Shown: positions 49,920 through 63,740 of the stretch, one piece after another
Numbering within the stretch: the stretch's first letter is position 1
Layout of the letters: every line of letters starts with the position of its first letter
Assembly: GCA_000499405.2 (NCBI GenBank)
Contig: HG738140.1
Coordinates: 11,745,560-11,809,559 of the forward strand
Length of the DNA stretch: 64,000 bases
DNA from: Onchocerca volvulus
Lineage: Eukaryota > Nematoda > Chromadorea > Rhabditida > Onchocercidae
Direction of reading: 5' to 3'
Program-made: the position numbers and the translations under genes
Notes under the pieces: generated by a model
The model's database searches: none
The model's input: the letters and a program-made list of their open reading frames with translations, nothing else
Told to the model about the DNA's origin: nothing

Positions 49920-52900
49920 ATGTCTTCAGAAGAGCAACTTATGTAAGTATTCGATTATTAACTGTAAGCTAAATTACTTAAATTAATTAACTAAATTAAC
50001 TTAAGTTCATTATCTAATCGCAAACTTACAAGAGGATCGAAAGAAAAGGAATGATGGGAAAGCTTAGACTAATGCGTAGAAACTTTCAAATAAAATAGAA
50101 TAAGGAAAGTTACTTTTTTTTTCGAAATTATTAAAAATGTAAATAAATATATAATTTAGATTTTGGATTTTAAATGATTGATTTGAACAATTATTAATAG
50201 CACAATTTCTTATTCTATTTTCCATTTAATCGCTTAATGTTTTTACATCATTTTTGTCATAACACCTGAATAGCAATATTTAAGGGAGAAATTGCTAGAT
50301 TATTGTTTTTATCAATTTGATTGTTGTTTATCATGGCTCTGAATCTCGTTTATATTTGCAAATTTTCATGAAAACCTAATTTATTCATCATATATTTTGC
50401 TTTGATCCATAAAGTGAAGGGTATGAAAGACAATTTTTAAAAAAAAGTATCATTTTTAGCAAAATGATAAATATTTGATTAGAAAATTTCAGTTCATTTC
50501 AACTCATAATTTTTCATACGACGATGTGTAGCGTTAAAATGAATAACAGTTTTGAAGCTATCAGTGTTTCATCATTTAGGAAGTAACATTCGCATGACAC
50601 AATATGTGACAAATAAGTTTGTAATATTTAACTATCGAGCTATTTTACTTAATCTAACAGTCAATTAATTATCATTAATAAGAACCACCTGATATGAGTC
50701 ATTAGTGGGCTTTTCGGAATCTTGAGAAGTATATCACATCGTACACATTCCTTCAACTTCCGTTCCTATATTGTAACAAAGCGTATTCAAGATAGGTATT
50801 CGTAAATAAAATCATCCAGTTGACTTAACTTGTTTATTTCTTTCTTTTCATATCTTTCTTATATTCAGAAATTGTATTTCAAGATGGATCAGAATCCATG
50901 AATGATAGAGAATGATGCTAATAGATGCCTTTTCCTAAGATTGACACGGAGGAAATATTCACACAAGTACAATTAACTTTTTGTTAACTGAAATTTTAAT
51001 AGGTTTAGATTTCATCTTTACTTAGATATGACATGATGATTGAACAGAACATTGTTAGAAGATTTTTAAAATGATTTAAGATTCATTCAAATGATTGCTA
51101 TGAAGAAAGGAGCGATCTTTATGTTGATCGAAAATCTCGGAAGACGTTACTTCTATGACATCTCTCAGCATTTAAAAAACAATTGTTTGATCTACTCTTG
51201 CAATGTCATTGCCAATTTTAATAACTTCATAGAATATTCATTATAAAATTATTTTTTCAAAAAATTTACATATTTAATGAAATTTTTTACAAAATAATCT
51301 TTTTTTTATGAATAAATACGTATTGAAACAGAAATAATCGGTCGTATATATAGTTGTTGATAATCGTAAACAATCATTTCAAATCAAAAAACAAAAAAGT
51401 GACGAGTTATAATGACCAGCTCAGAAACTACGGAAGATCGAATGGGCAAGACGTACGTATTCTATGCTTTCTTCTCAGTTTTTTGATATAGTAAATATAA
51501 CATGCAAAAGTAGAAGAAACATCACTTTTCCAACTTCTTCCATGTATTATCACATACTTGTCATATCCCTAATTAAATCTTTTAGGAAAGTGATGGCACC
51601 TTTTTTCAAAAAATTAGGTGAAAAATTAAGAAATTATCAAAGATATCAAAAACCGGAGCAGTCTTCCGATTTATCAAGCACTCGTTCCTATTCACTCGAT
51701 TTGGTATTTCTTTATTTTAGATTAAAAATAAAATTTGATTATGAACTTAATAACAAATTCAAACTTAACTCCCATTATTAATATTCTGATTTCCTGCGAT
51801 TCATCAAGATCGCATTAATCAAATTTTTTCAGAATTCATTCAATTCGAAAGTTTTCGTTCTTTCGTTTTATATATTATAATTCACTCATTTTCCTTAATT
51901 TAATTAAATTCAAAATTTAATCTTTTTTCCAAAAATTATAGGAAGTGAAAAGTATTAAACAAACTTAAGCTTCCCCTGAATTTGATAACATTAAAAGAAT
52001 TACAAAGTGCTGAAAAAAATTTCGCTGAACAGATTTGTGGGAAAAAAAAATCAAAACATGAAGGAAAAACGGAAAAAAAAGATGGCGAAAATTGAAGAGA
52101 GTAGAAAAATTTAATATTTTTGTATTCCAATTAAATTTGAATTAAATTCAATCATTAGATAAACGGTAGTTTGCTTTCTAATAGATAAAAAATCAAAATG
52201 AACTGGATAGCAAGGAGTTAGTCAAGAAAAACAGGTATGAAATTATATGGTTTTACTTTTTTTTTCATTCTGCAATTTTTTTTCTGATCTGGATTGTGAT
52301 CCTTGTTATTCTTTGATCTTCCATATAGACAAATTTTCTTCTTGACTTTCTCAAATATATATTTATTGATATCATATTAAATGAGATCTATTCATCAAGT
52401 CTCAATTTAAACATCTCATCAGGAATTTGATAGCAGCATCTTTAATCATATTTTTTATTTTAAAGTATTCCTTAAGCAGTCAGGAAAAAATTGTGCTCGC
52501 TCTGGTCTAAGAAATTAGATCTAAGTCTAGCTCTATTATCTCCTTCCATATCTGTTTTGCTGACAAATTAGTTAAATATTGAGGAATGTGTCTCATTTTG
52601 CATTCAGTTTAACTGGATGATGATTCCAAAAGAGCTTCAGGAATTGAAAGTATAATCTTCCCAATTCGGTGGCCATCACATCTATTAGAAAAAAAAAAAA
52701 CGGATTCATCAGAATTACTAGTACATCTATTTCCTTAAACCTTCATCGAAATGCTCAAAAAGTTAAATGCCATTGGTGATGAAGTTTTGACTTGAAGGAA
52801 ATTGAAATGACCGATGTAAGAAGATAATTTGTAAAAAATTTCGAAAAAGAATCATAAATTGATTTTGGATCAAAGTGTGTTGTTGTTTCGGTTATTTCAA

Positions 52901-54985
52901 ATTATTAATTTTTCAAATAGATAAAAATTTTAACAAGTTGGCTTTCATCGACTATTAAATAAAAAACAACGAATTTCAATTGAATTTCATAGAATCACTT
53001 TTTTTTTGAAGCAAGATGATACAGAAGAAATCAAATAATTTTCAGCAATTTGAGGAGTTCCGAAAATTTTTCTCGCGAATACAAAGACATTTCCGAATCT
53101 TTGGTATGCATAGATATGATTACATAAAAATATGAATATTATTTATTCATTTTCTCATAATTCTTAAGAACAATTTAATGATTAAATATGACCTCACTGA
53201 TACAACTAATATTTTTGAATAGCGACATTTTCAAGCTGAAGAATTCGCTGTTTAACTGATATTTTCATAGCAAGAAAGTCGGAAAGTAACGACAGTAAAC
53301 GAATTTTAAATTAAGTTTTGAAGAATTTGTGTTAATAAAACTTGTTTCCTAGCTATTATGTTATTAATTTCAAAAAGACTTAAATAATATATAGCTAAAA
53401 ATATGAGAAATTCCATTTTTTTTTTCAGACTAAAAGTTATCAGCCGACCCAGTAAGTTTTTGTATTTCGAGAATTTTTTTTTTTAATACTTTTATTTTGT
53501 TTTACATAATTTTTTCCTTCAATTTTTTTTTTTTATGTTTTTTATTTTTATTTTTATTAAAAGCGATCAGTATCCTTTCGATAGTTTGGTTTTCTCAATT
53601 CCTATTTCCATTAATTGTTTGATCTTAGTGATATTCTGATGTTAAGATATTGATAGATTTTGCTTCCTATTAAAGGAAAAAATTAAATTAAAACTAAAGT
53701 AAAATAAAGGGAGAAAAGAGAAATGAAAGATGGCAAAATTCATTTATTTATTAATTTCTCTTAATTAACATTTTCCTTATTTGTCCTTAAAAGATACTAC
53801 GAATGGGTTAACATCGAAGATGTCATATTTTCTAATGAAAGATGTGAGTGATGAAATAAGACAATTCCCTTTACACAAGAAAGATATATGAATTCGAAAG
53901 CTCGGATTAATTAATTAAATGATTTAGTATTGATAATTTCTCATCCCAGTTTAGCAGTAGATAATAACAAACAATCACAGAGCACTGTCACCTCAAATGA
54001 AGAAGGATCTAGCTTTAGATCAATTACCTCAAGCTCGATGTCGCTGAAAAAACCAATCGATGAATTTCATGATGGCGTGAAAACTTCTTTCGATCTTGGC
54101 AACAACAATGTATTATCCATTTTAAAATCCAAAAATAATCCGGTTTGCTTTCATTTTTAATTCTATTTTGTTTTTTTTTTTTTTTTTGATTATTATCAGC
54201 GATAAGTAAGTAAATGATTGGTTCTAAAAAGCAATGGAAAAGACTTAAATAAAACAAAAAAAAAAGTAAATTATTCATGAAAGCTTAGAGAAACTTCAGG
54301 TTTCTGATAAAAAACATTTTATTTGATAGTCTTATGTTATCAAAAAAGATGAATATTTTGAATGAAAAATATAAATAGATGGAAATCGAAATTCTGGACT
54401 CGAATTGCAAAAGTAATAATTTTGTTTGAAGTCCCAACTTTTCTGTTCGCAATCTTAAAAACTACTCTGGGACCAGAATTAAGGCTTTCAGTGCGTTTTA
54501 TCTGCTAAAATGCAATTAAATGTCTAACTAAGGGCCATGTCAACTGTTCCGATAGCTTTGATGTACTTGTGGAATTGAAATATGAAATTTGGACTTTAAA
54601 TTATTTTTCACCAAATATCCCAGGCATTAAGCGGAAAAGCTCAATTTTTTCTATAGTTTATGCAAATTTAACGCTTCAAATACGTTTTTTCAATAATTCT
54701 GAGTTAAATCATTCATATAATTTGATATTCTCTCCCGTTAGTTCTTATTATAATTTTGTATCAAACATTTCTTTGATACTTTTAGCTTAAAAACTCATCT
54801 TGCCTCCTATTTGTATTTTCTACCAAGATTTTTACAAAATTAAATTTTTGCTTCAGAATGCAGTCATTTATGAATTACAAAATCCAACTGGTTGTAAAAT
54901 ATACTTGGAAAAGCTGGATAATCGAGCGACGTTGCTATCAGTGGATGATACTGGGAAACGTCGCAATATTAGCTGCAGTTTTTGA
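49920..54985 (+). CDS. Unrecognised gene with alternative first exons and alternative splicing
   Basis: Exons 49920-49942, 51586-51703, 53429-53451, 53950-54142 and 54857-54985 join in frame to 161 residues. A second first exon, 51412-51452 (MTSSETTEDRMGKT), has the same phase and would give 167 residues. Both lead into KVMAPFFKKLGEKLRNYQRY. An exon at 52185-52234 (IKNQNELDSKELVKK) has the same entry and exit phase as 53429-53451 and could replace it. A separate open exon at 51970-52095 could end a short form (starts LPLNLITLKELQ, Lys-rich end). The body is Ser-rich (SSTRSYSL, SSSMSLKKPIDEF); the C-terminal exon is NAVIYELQNPTGCKIYLEK ... RRNISCSF. No signal peptide or membrane segment. No family recognised; possibly nematode-specific and cytoplasmic. 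Confidence 0.65.
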
Positions 54986-56821
54986 AAAGACATTTTGAAT
55001 TTTAAGCATTAATTAAGTTTTTGAAAACATACAGAATAACGTTTTTTTACTCATATAGTGTTACACATTACGAATGATAACTTAGAAAGGTTCTTCTTTG
55101 AAATAAATTCTATATCGAGCCTAAGCTACAAATTTAATAATCTTATTCTTGATAATTCAAGCAAATAACTTAATTTTAATAATTTCAACTGACTGACCGT
55201 AATAAACGTCGATATTGGAATGAAATTCTTTAAGGAAATGGCCTGTTTGCTTCGTCGAGAAACATATTATGTCTATGAGAAATTATTAATTATGAGAATA
55301 TATGAAAGAATAAAGCGAAAAATTCAAAAATAAATGTGAATGAATAATGATATCAGCTTGAAATCCTTTACAAATTATTGGATTTTTTCTTCAAAAAAAT
55401 CGTTATTGGACATATTTTCAGACTTTACTCCTTAATTCATATTATTTTTGCTTTCTTCAAAAGTCGGATAATTTCTTTCGTCTGCAAAATTATACTGGCC
55501 TTTACAGGAAATTGCACATCATCTTTTCCAGTAAAAATTCAATAAATTCACTAAAATACAGCGAAATCTACAAAAAAAAACCTCAATTTTTCCAAATAAA
55601 ATTATTTCTTAAGTTTCGTATATCCTTTCAGTTTTTTGATCACATGCTGGTTTTGGTGGCAACTTTAAATTTCGCATTCGAAAATTAATGAAGAAATTTT
55701 GTTAACAACACACTTTTCGAAACCTTTCGGCAAATTTCGAGATTTTGATATTAATTATCACTTAAATTCAAATTTTTATCACCTATTTTTTCGTACTGAT
55801 AAACATGTATTAAACCTTTTGAACCTATTTTATTCAATATTTTTTATTTTTCTTCCCTTTTTCCCCTTTCGTTTATAGTTTTATCCATAAATTTCAATGA
55901 TTAGTAGACTATCAAATTTTCGAATGAGAATTACTCCAGCCACGGTACCAACATAGTAATTATCTACATCTAACAAATTCATGAGAACCTGGAAATGAAT
56001 CTTGCCTTTCTTTACAGATTTTATTCATCTTCTCAACTTATCACCATCATAAGAAATCTTCTGTTTTCCACTACGAAATAATCCAAGCTCGCAGCGATTT
56101 GATTCATGTATTTCATTTATTTATCCCAGTTTTTGGAAATCTTTTTAGTGATTAACTGTACCAAAATAAAATTAGTAAATGTGGCACAAGTCACTGCTTC
56201 CAATTCAATCGATGCATTGGAGTTTTAGAAATGCTTCCAAAAAGTCCACCTTATGCCTCAACTAAGATAATATAACAGACTGTTTTTCCTGAATAATAGA
56301 AAAGAAACTGAAACTGATCAGTACTTTGAAATAAATCATTTCGAATACAGGAAATTCTGAAAAATTTTCTACAGCTGCTGACCTATTTGCTGATTGTCCA
56401 ACTCCAATGAAACGAAACAACTGATAAACATTAAAAATATAAAAATATAAGTTTTCCAATGATTAATTACTAACCTATAAATTCCCAAAAAAATTGACCT
56501 TCAAAATTTCCAGAACAGAATGGTTCAAACATGTTGTGCAGAAAAAACGGTACCAGTAAATGTAAGTTTAGTGCATTATTTATAAATAAAATTCAGTGTT
56601 AAAGAATTTCAGTTTCCAAAATAAAGAAATGATTAATATAAAGAAAAAGGAATAATTTCTATTTTACATTATGATCCAATTCGTTTATGTCGTTTTTTTC
56701 TCATGGACAATTTTTGCTGAAAAATGACTAAGAAAATTTCCAGGAAAAAACTTCCGATTCTGATGCATCAAGTCACTAATCGCAGCAGAAATATATTATT
56801 ACATAAAATTATGTATGCAAA
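54986..56821. other. Intergenic between convergent genes
   Basis: 3' flanks of the + strand gene and of the - strand YIPF gene. A 65-codon - strand frame at 56262-56459 has balanced composition in its middle part (RFIGVGQSANRSAAVENF) but no partner exons were found. Confidence 0.4.
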
Positions 56822-59400
56822 TTAAACTGGCTTCGAAATTTTTGTTGCAACTTTTGATACCATAGTGGAATTAACCTGTTCTGTAATTTTTGTTACAACA
56901 TTATTTTCCTTCTTTCCAATGCTTCTGCTATTTTCTTTCGTCTTCATTTCAACTTGCTGCACTCTTGTTTCATTTGGCGCTATTGAATTGCTCTCCATAG
57001 AAGTAACTTTCAGCTGCGCATGTGAATGCTCAATGCTTTGAACTTGCTGATGTAACAGATGGAAATTTTCGACCTCAAGTCGGCTTGGCAAGGATACATC
57101 GAAGTAATATTCTTTAAAGCCAACAGCAACTAACGAATGCAACAGCAAAATGCTAAGTATCGTCCCCAGAGCGATCTGAAAAAAACCGAGTTCTTGAGCA
57201 TTTTCAAAACTGAAATTGAAATCAGGAGATTCCACATGGAATGTTTACTCATTGATTTACATGTCTACACATATCCTGGAAATGAATTTTCGTTCTGAAT
57301 ACATATCTTGGAAATGAAATTTTGCTCCAGGATTCGTATTTTAGAGATTATCAGGAATTCTCGAACAACTTGAACTTTCAGTGCATTATTATCAACTTCT
57401 AGTGAAATTCAACTGCATGCCGAAAATAATTATGCACATGAACATCTATTCCTGCTTACATCTTCCAAATTGAATGCGTCGTCTTCATCATTAGACTGCA
57501 TTCAACGAATTACCTCATATAACTGCCGAACAAGTTCGATAAGAAATTGCCCATTAGTTTTCCAGAATCCAAATCACAAATGACATAACCAAACATTACT
57601 AATAACCTGTTGGATAAATACAAAGTGGTCACATTAAAATTAATAAAATTTCTCAAAGTGAACATTTTGCTTACTGCTTTGTTGCGATCATTTTTAACGG
57701 CGGGCCATATGCTGCTTACAAGTACTGACCCACTTAGCGCAACTGATAAAAATATAAGAATCCAACGAAACCACTGTGCTTGTAAAACCCAAAGAATCTG
57801 AAATATATCGATAGGAAAAATATGATATTATGAATTTCTGCTAGAAGCCTTTTGAAATTGAAAAGAATAACAGTTGCTGTCATATTTGAAATTGTTCATG
57901 ATAAAAGATACTAACAGTGCAATGCCATAATGACAGTAAGTAATTGATAAAAAAATATCATTCTGAAAAAGCGTCTCCAAAAATCGGTCAACATATTTCA
58001 AATCTTCGATTTTGAAGATAACAAAATCGAATTTCGATTTTTTTAAAATGAATTCAGAAGCTAAAATGATCCAGACAATTTTAGAAAGTTTATCAGAAAT
58101 AAAATATCCAAGATGCTATAATTTGACACAAACCGATACAGGAATAAAGATTGATAAACTATAGCCATAAGCACAAAGTATATCCAAATATGAATATTGT
58201 AAGTATGATTTGCGATACCAAAATAGAGAATAAAGAAGGAATGGTACCAATACTACATAACAGAAAATAATCGTTGAAGCTCCAGTAACTAAAATTCAAA
58301 AATTAATGGTGAATTTTAAATTACCAGTAAATCTGAACAGAATGCTTCGAATTTCATTTTGACCATTAAATATCCAGATTCCTTACCTAATCTAAAATCA
58401 CTTCCATAATGGTAACTTGTACTAGTGCCTGATCTTTGAATATATTTTGCGAGATTACCGCAAATAGCTGTGGAAAATATCAAAGTAACAGATATCCAAA
58501 AGGGTCCTGAAAATAGTTGTGGAAATATAAAAAAATATTAAAATATTGCTAAACTACATAAGCATTGAAATTTACAATTTTTTTCAAAATTTTATTTATT
58601 ATACCCCATAAATCTGGAAGTGGATGAATGTGATCAGTGATGAAATTGGATGTAAATCGTGGCAACATACTATACAAAATTCTCGACAATACCTGAAAAA
58701 AAAAAAAACTTGACACTAACCAAAAATTGAAATAAAATGTAGGGATTTCTTGAGCGTTCTATGCAAGATGGCTCTATCAAAATGAAGATTAGAAAAACGC
58801 AAAAATTCAAAAATCGAACCCAAACCTGATCAGTGTCAACATCAAAATACTGCTGGTAAAATTCGAACGAAAAGAAATTTTTCTTTGCTGTTGTACTACT
58901 TCGACCTCTTATTACATCAGAAGTAAACAGCTGTAATATTGATTAGGGAAAGTAAATCTCAAATTATGCATTTACCAATTTTGACACCACTATTAAAATA
59001 TATCAAGAGAGAATTTTTAGCAAGAATGCTACTTGACAGCTGTAATTTTCCTTGATTGGCATGTTAACATATGTTGAATATAATTATCGCCAGTTGGTAC
59101 CCAGAGAATCAAAATAATAGGGAAGAATCATAACAAAGCAAAGGGAATTCCTCGACAGTAATTTAATTTACATGCGACAGCATTTTAACAATATCAGTAA
59201 TATCACACAATTTTAATGTGATATATCACTTACATAAGACTGATCTCCAAGCTCACCCGGAGGTCGAGGATCATTATTTGGATTTGCAATATCTGGTCCG
59301 AAATCTGCAACAATCATCTACTTAATAAAATCAACATCGGGGATGGGATATTCCTTCGAATAAATTAAAAAAATTTACTTTGAAATTGTAAATTGTCCAT
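56822..59400 (-). CDS. YIPF1/YIPF2-like Golgi membrane protein (Yip1 domain family)
   Basis: Eight exons, 59400-59379, 59304-59234, 58930-58826, 58692-58605, 58506-58387, 58288-58134, 57797-57675 and 57175-56822, give 345 residues. Family signatures appear in order: MDNLQFQNFG at the start, FEFYQQYFDVDTDQVLSRI, PDLWGPFWISVTLIF, ICGNLAKYI, YLDILCAYGYSLSIFIPVS, WFRWILIFLSVALSGS and SIWPAVKNDRNKA. Five membrane helices are expected from about residue 130 to 250. Yip1-family proteins sit in Golgi membranes and bind Rab GTPases to support vesicle traffic. The C-terminal tail after the last helix is about 90 residues, longer than in human YIPF1, with Glu/Gln/Ser-rich sequence and two NxT/NxS-type sites. 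The start follows an AATTTCAG acceptor by 14 bases, suited to trans-splicing. Confidence 0.93.
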
Positions 59401-61409
59401 TTGACCAGCTATGACTGAAATTACAATAAATTAAAGAAATTTGAAACGTGACTTAGAAGCAATAAAAGAAAAAAATTATGAATTTCATGTAAATACCAAT
59501 ATTAGAAAAAAAAAAAATGCAGGTAAACAACAGAACATTTGATGCATTTGCCAGCCATCCAGCATTTCGTACACGAATGTACAATGTAAATTTTAACCTG
59601 CTAACTTCCCGACCTTTTCTTATTTTTAGACGACAATATAGGCCAACAAATCCGTAAATTTTACATTGAACTTTCAATTTTAATGAGATAGACCTAGATG
59701 ATTTAATTAACAGATTTAGAAAAAAAAAGCAATGTAAAATAATCGAATCAATATTTCTCTGAACAAACTGAATGAAAAAGACTGAGAGAAAGTATTTTTA
59801 TTTTCATCAATGACATAATATATCAATTAGAAAGCACAAACATATTGATAACCGGATTGATATAGATAACTGCGGCACCATATTTCAAGAAGTCATACAA
59901 TGGAATGAATTGCATGATTTTTCAGTTTAACAGCTTTTCGCTCCCACACATCCTCCCAATATTTCTCTTTGCTTTTAATCTTCAGCCAATTTACTCGTTT
60001 TTAATTTTAACGAATCATAATTCTTATTCTGATGATGATCCAAGGTTATAATATTTTTATGCATTAGTAACATCTAATAGGCAAAACTGCACTTTTTTTA
60101 TGTTATGGCAATGTCAAATGGCTAAGTTTTGCTTTTATGATATAACGTATACATGACTTCATTAGCATACACATAATCTTTTCAGCCATAAAAAAAATTA
60201 AACAATGTATGAAAAAAATTGGTCGTCTATGAGTTCAGAACAGCAAATGAAAGAGACCACGCATTTCATGTCTTTTCTACATATAAGAAATTTTTTTTTG
60301 CAATATTAGTTGCAAAAATTGCAAAAAACTATTGTTAAGTAGAAAAACATATCCCAAATAACCATACAAGAAATCATATAACCGTTTCGAGAATCAAAGA
60401 AACAACAAATAAGCAAATAAACACAACGTCTCTCGTTAATATTTATATCATTATTGAGATCAACGTCCCTCATTAATACGTCTCTCGTTAATATTTATAT
60501 CATCATTGAGATCCAAAAATCTGAATCTCTTTTACGAAATTTATAAAAACTCATATTTAGAAAGAATTTAGTATTATGTAGTATATCAATAAATCTGAAA
60601 AAAAGAAAAAAAAAAAAAGAAGCAATGAAATTTAGCTCTAAATACGTACTTTAAATATCACTGAGTTCGAAGCTCATTCGGAAGTAATTTTCAACAAACC
60701 GTAGTTTTTGATCAAAAACAGTTCAAATCTTACACTGCAATATATTTTTGCAACTGCAAAAATAATAAAGCTTTGAGGTGACCAATAAAATTTCAACCGA
60801 AATAAAATCTGACTTGTAATTAAGAATCAAAATCGTAATTCTGACATACAATAAGCTCATGCCCAGAACAAATAGTAATCCTAGAACTTAGAATCTAACA
60901 GAAACTTGAATTATGACTATTGATATGGGGAATAAATAACGAAAGAAATTGGTTTGAGCAGAATATATCATTCAATATTGACATTAATTGTACAAAACAA
61001 ATGTTCGTCTTTATTTCGTTCTTTAAATATCTTGTTTCTAACCTATAAAACCCGCAAATTTATTACTGTTTCTTTTCTGCCATAATCAAAGGTAACAAAC
61101 AACTCAGAATAGAACAGAATAGTTTCCAAAAAAAATCAATTTTATGCACATTTGTTACCAGATATCTCAAGCTCAAAAATTCTGAAAAAAGACATACAAA
61201 AAATCAAAAAGGATTTATTTAGAAAGTTTGCAAACTTAATAAAATCCTTAACATGAAGCAGATTCAATATTTCTGAAAGTTACAAAGAGAAAATCAGTCT
61301 CGTGGTTAATTAAAATTTCCATATGGTTATTTAATCTAACTCTTCATAATCCACAATTCTTTTCATTAGCAATATCGAATCTGCATTTCCTTCGCAAAGC
61401 TCATTTCTT
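59401..61409. other. Intergenic; no supported gene
   Basis: Lies between the 3' end of the ZRANB2-like gene and the 5' end of the YIPF gene, both on the - strand. Contains a 52-bp-offset duplication at 60426-60513 and no convincing exon; the 74-codon frame at 59453-59677 is unsupported. Confidence 0.45.
60426..60513 (+). repeat. Two-copy tandem repeat, 52-bp period
   Basis: acgtctctcgttaatatttatatcattattgagatc recurs 52 bp later with one substitution; a degenerate third start (acgtccctcattaat) lies between. Confidence 0.9.
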
Positions 61410-63740
61410 TCAACGTCGTTCTTTATCTCGATGTACTGAAGAACTGTGATGCCGACGTGGTGAATTTTCTCTAAGAAAATTAAACAAAATTGCTTGAAAG
61501 TGAATTTTTTAAGTTTAAAAACAAGTAGGTGGTAATGGAATCATGAAAAGAGGTTGGAATGATACCATTTTCCATTTGGACACAATATGGATGTGAACAT
61601 AAACTTGAAAATTTAAGAGCAGAAAATTTGACTGTTTTTTATAAAGTATTATATTCAGTGAAACTTATCATCTTTATATTATTTTGCTAAGCGAATACCA
61701 CCCATCAGTTCATTACAGATCTTATTTAGAGATGTTCCTAAAAACTTATAGATGTTTCTAAAACTTTTCTCAAAATGAGCTCAAATGTTATTCGAATCTA
61801 TTCCTTTATTTTATCATTAGATAGAATATTAAAAATATTTTCCAACTACTATTGCAATTTGAAAATTCTGAGTTTTCAGAAAATTATTTGATAATTGCAG
61901 AAACAAGACAAAGATGATCGTAATTAATAATAAAACTAACTTGCACTGACTATGACCGTATCGATTTCTTTCTCGCTCATCTCTACGTTCACGATCTCGT
62001 TCCTTTTCCTTTTCTTTATCACGAGTTGAATCACGATCTTTACTCCGGATATCACTCTTTTCCTTTTCACGCTCAACATCTCGATTGAAACGTTTGCGTT
62101 CCTCCTCACTTTCACTTTCTTCACAAGAACATTCACCACCACTGCACGAACATGAGCAACTAGAATTTACGATAATAATCATTATGTTATGTGAATTTAC
62201 ATCGATTACTTATTATGTACAAGAAATTAGTCGCTATTTACATTTAACAGAGCTAATATGCATTCCTTCATCATAAATATGCTCGTCGATAATCATACTT
62301 TAATACTTATTTTAATTGATAGAAATGGAATCAAAGAAAGGCAGAATAGATAATTTTCGGATCAGTTCTCTAAAACTTTTTTTTCTGAACTTTGTTGTTC
62401 ATACAAAGTGCTAAAAATTGTGGAAAAAATTAGAAGCCTTACTCTGATGAACATCTTGACTCGTTCCTTACTTGAATTTCTGTGGTTGATGATGCAAGGG
62501 CAGCTTTACGAGCTGCTATTTTAGCCTTCAAATTTTCTACTTCGAATTCATCAGCGCTTAAATCGTATTTATCCAAATCGGCATCATTTTCATCTTCTTC
62601 CTCTTCCTCTTCCATCTTTGAGAAAAAAATTAAGATGCAATTTTAAACAGAAATTTACATTATCTTTAATGTACCATTTAACAACATGACACCAAAGCAC
62701 GCTGGACATGTTCCAGGCATATAGTTCTCAACTAATTTTTATCACATTCAACTCCCTCACATAAAACTATCATGGCATTTCACAAAAGATAAGAAGAAAA
62801 AAAAAACTACCTTATTCAATATGACTAATGTTCTAAACAGTACTTCTAACAAAAAGTAAAAAGCAAACCTCAGCATGTTGCATACCTCTTCATCGTTGTC
62901 ACCAGACAGAGCCTCTTTGGTATCGCTTTTCATCTCCTTAATTTTTTCTTTTTCTTCATCACTTTCCCTCTCGTTGTATTTCGTAGATTCTTCTGATTCA
63001 GTAATCTTATGCTCCTGAAGTACAAGGTATTGTGAGAAGATACCGGTACAAATCAGTATCATTACTTTGAATTATCTATCAACGAAATTATCCCATCTTT
63101 TGTGAAGATAAGATCATGTATGAATCGGAACTTCTGAGAAAATTCCTGACAATATATAATAAACATTCTTGCTTGATCTATTCCGCAGTTTGACTCTGAC
63201 TTCTATTGATGTTTTAATAGTTCAAGGTTAAAACTCTGGGGAGTATATTCTGCTATATTTTGATATTTTCAATCATGTTTATCAATTCTTCATAGGAAAC
63301 TAAAATAAACTATTCAAATATTCAAATCAGAATATATCCATGAAATTTTGTCAATGAATATAAAATAATCAACACCTCTTCCATTTTGTAATCTAATTTT
63401 CGTCGCTTCTTTTTACGACCAAATTCATCAAACTCTTCGTCATCTTCTCGTTCGATATATTCAACATTCTGTCGATCCATATATCCACCACCGTAACCTG
63501 AAAATGACGCACCATTGCAAGTAAATTTCCACTTCACCTACTTGATTATTATCATAAAATCTCATTTCTTTACTATTAAATCAGACATGTTCACTAATTC
63601 ATTAAACTCATAAACTTCTTTGTCTAATTACTTATTTAATTATTTTACAAAACATACCAGTTCGTACTTCCAGATCACCCAATTTTGGTGCATTACATAT
63701 ATTACACGCTGTTCTTCGCGCCCAATTTACATTGCCACAT
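61410..63740 (-). CDS. ZRANB2-like zinc-finger splicing factor, 5' end outside window
   Basis: Six exons are visible: 63740-63658, 63497-63376, 63014-62886, 62615-62443, 62159-61941 and 61470-61410. The first encodes most of a RanBP2-type zinc finger (CGNVNWARRTACNICNAPK), entered mid-codon with the preceding Cys on an exon right of the window. Next comes the family block GYGGGYMDRQNVEYIERED then EFDEFGRKKKRRK, then acidic stretches (MEEEEEEDENDADLDKYDLS), an unusual cysteine cluster (SRCSSDCSCSCSGGECSCEE) and a charged Arg/Glu/Lys/Asp region (RDKEKEKERDRERRDERER) ending in RDKERR. Vertebrate ZRANB2 binds single-stranded RNA through such fingers and affects splice-site choice. Here an RE/RD-rich tail stands in for the usual SR repeats. 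Confidence 0.88.

Noticed and set aside
53778..53847. Possible extra exon reading YYEWVNIEDVIFSNER in the alternatively spliced gene
   Set aside because: Entry phase fits the preceding exon, but its exit phase does not fit the exon at 53950.
61936..62142. Second - strand frame over the charged region
   Set aside because: Out-of-frame shadow of the ZRANB2-like exon 62159-61941.
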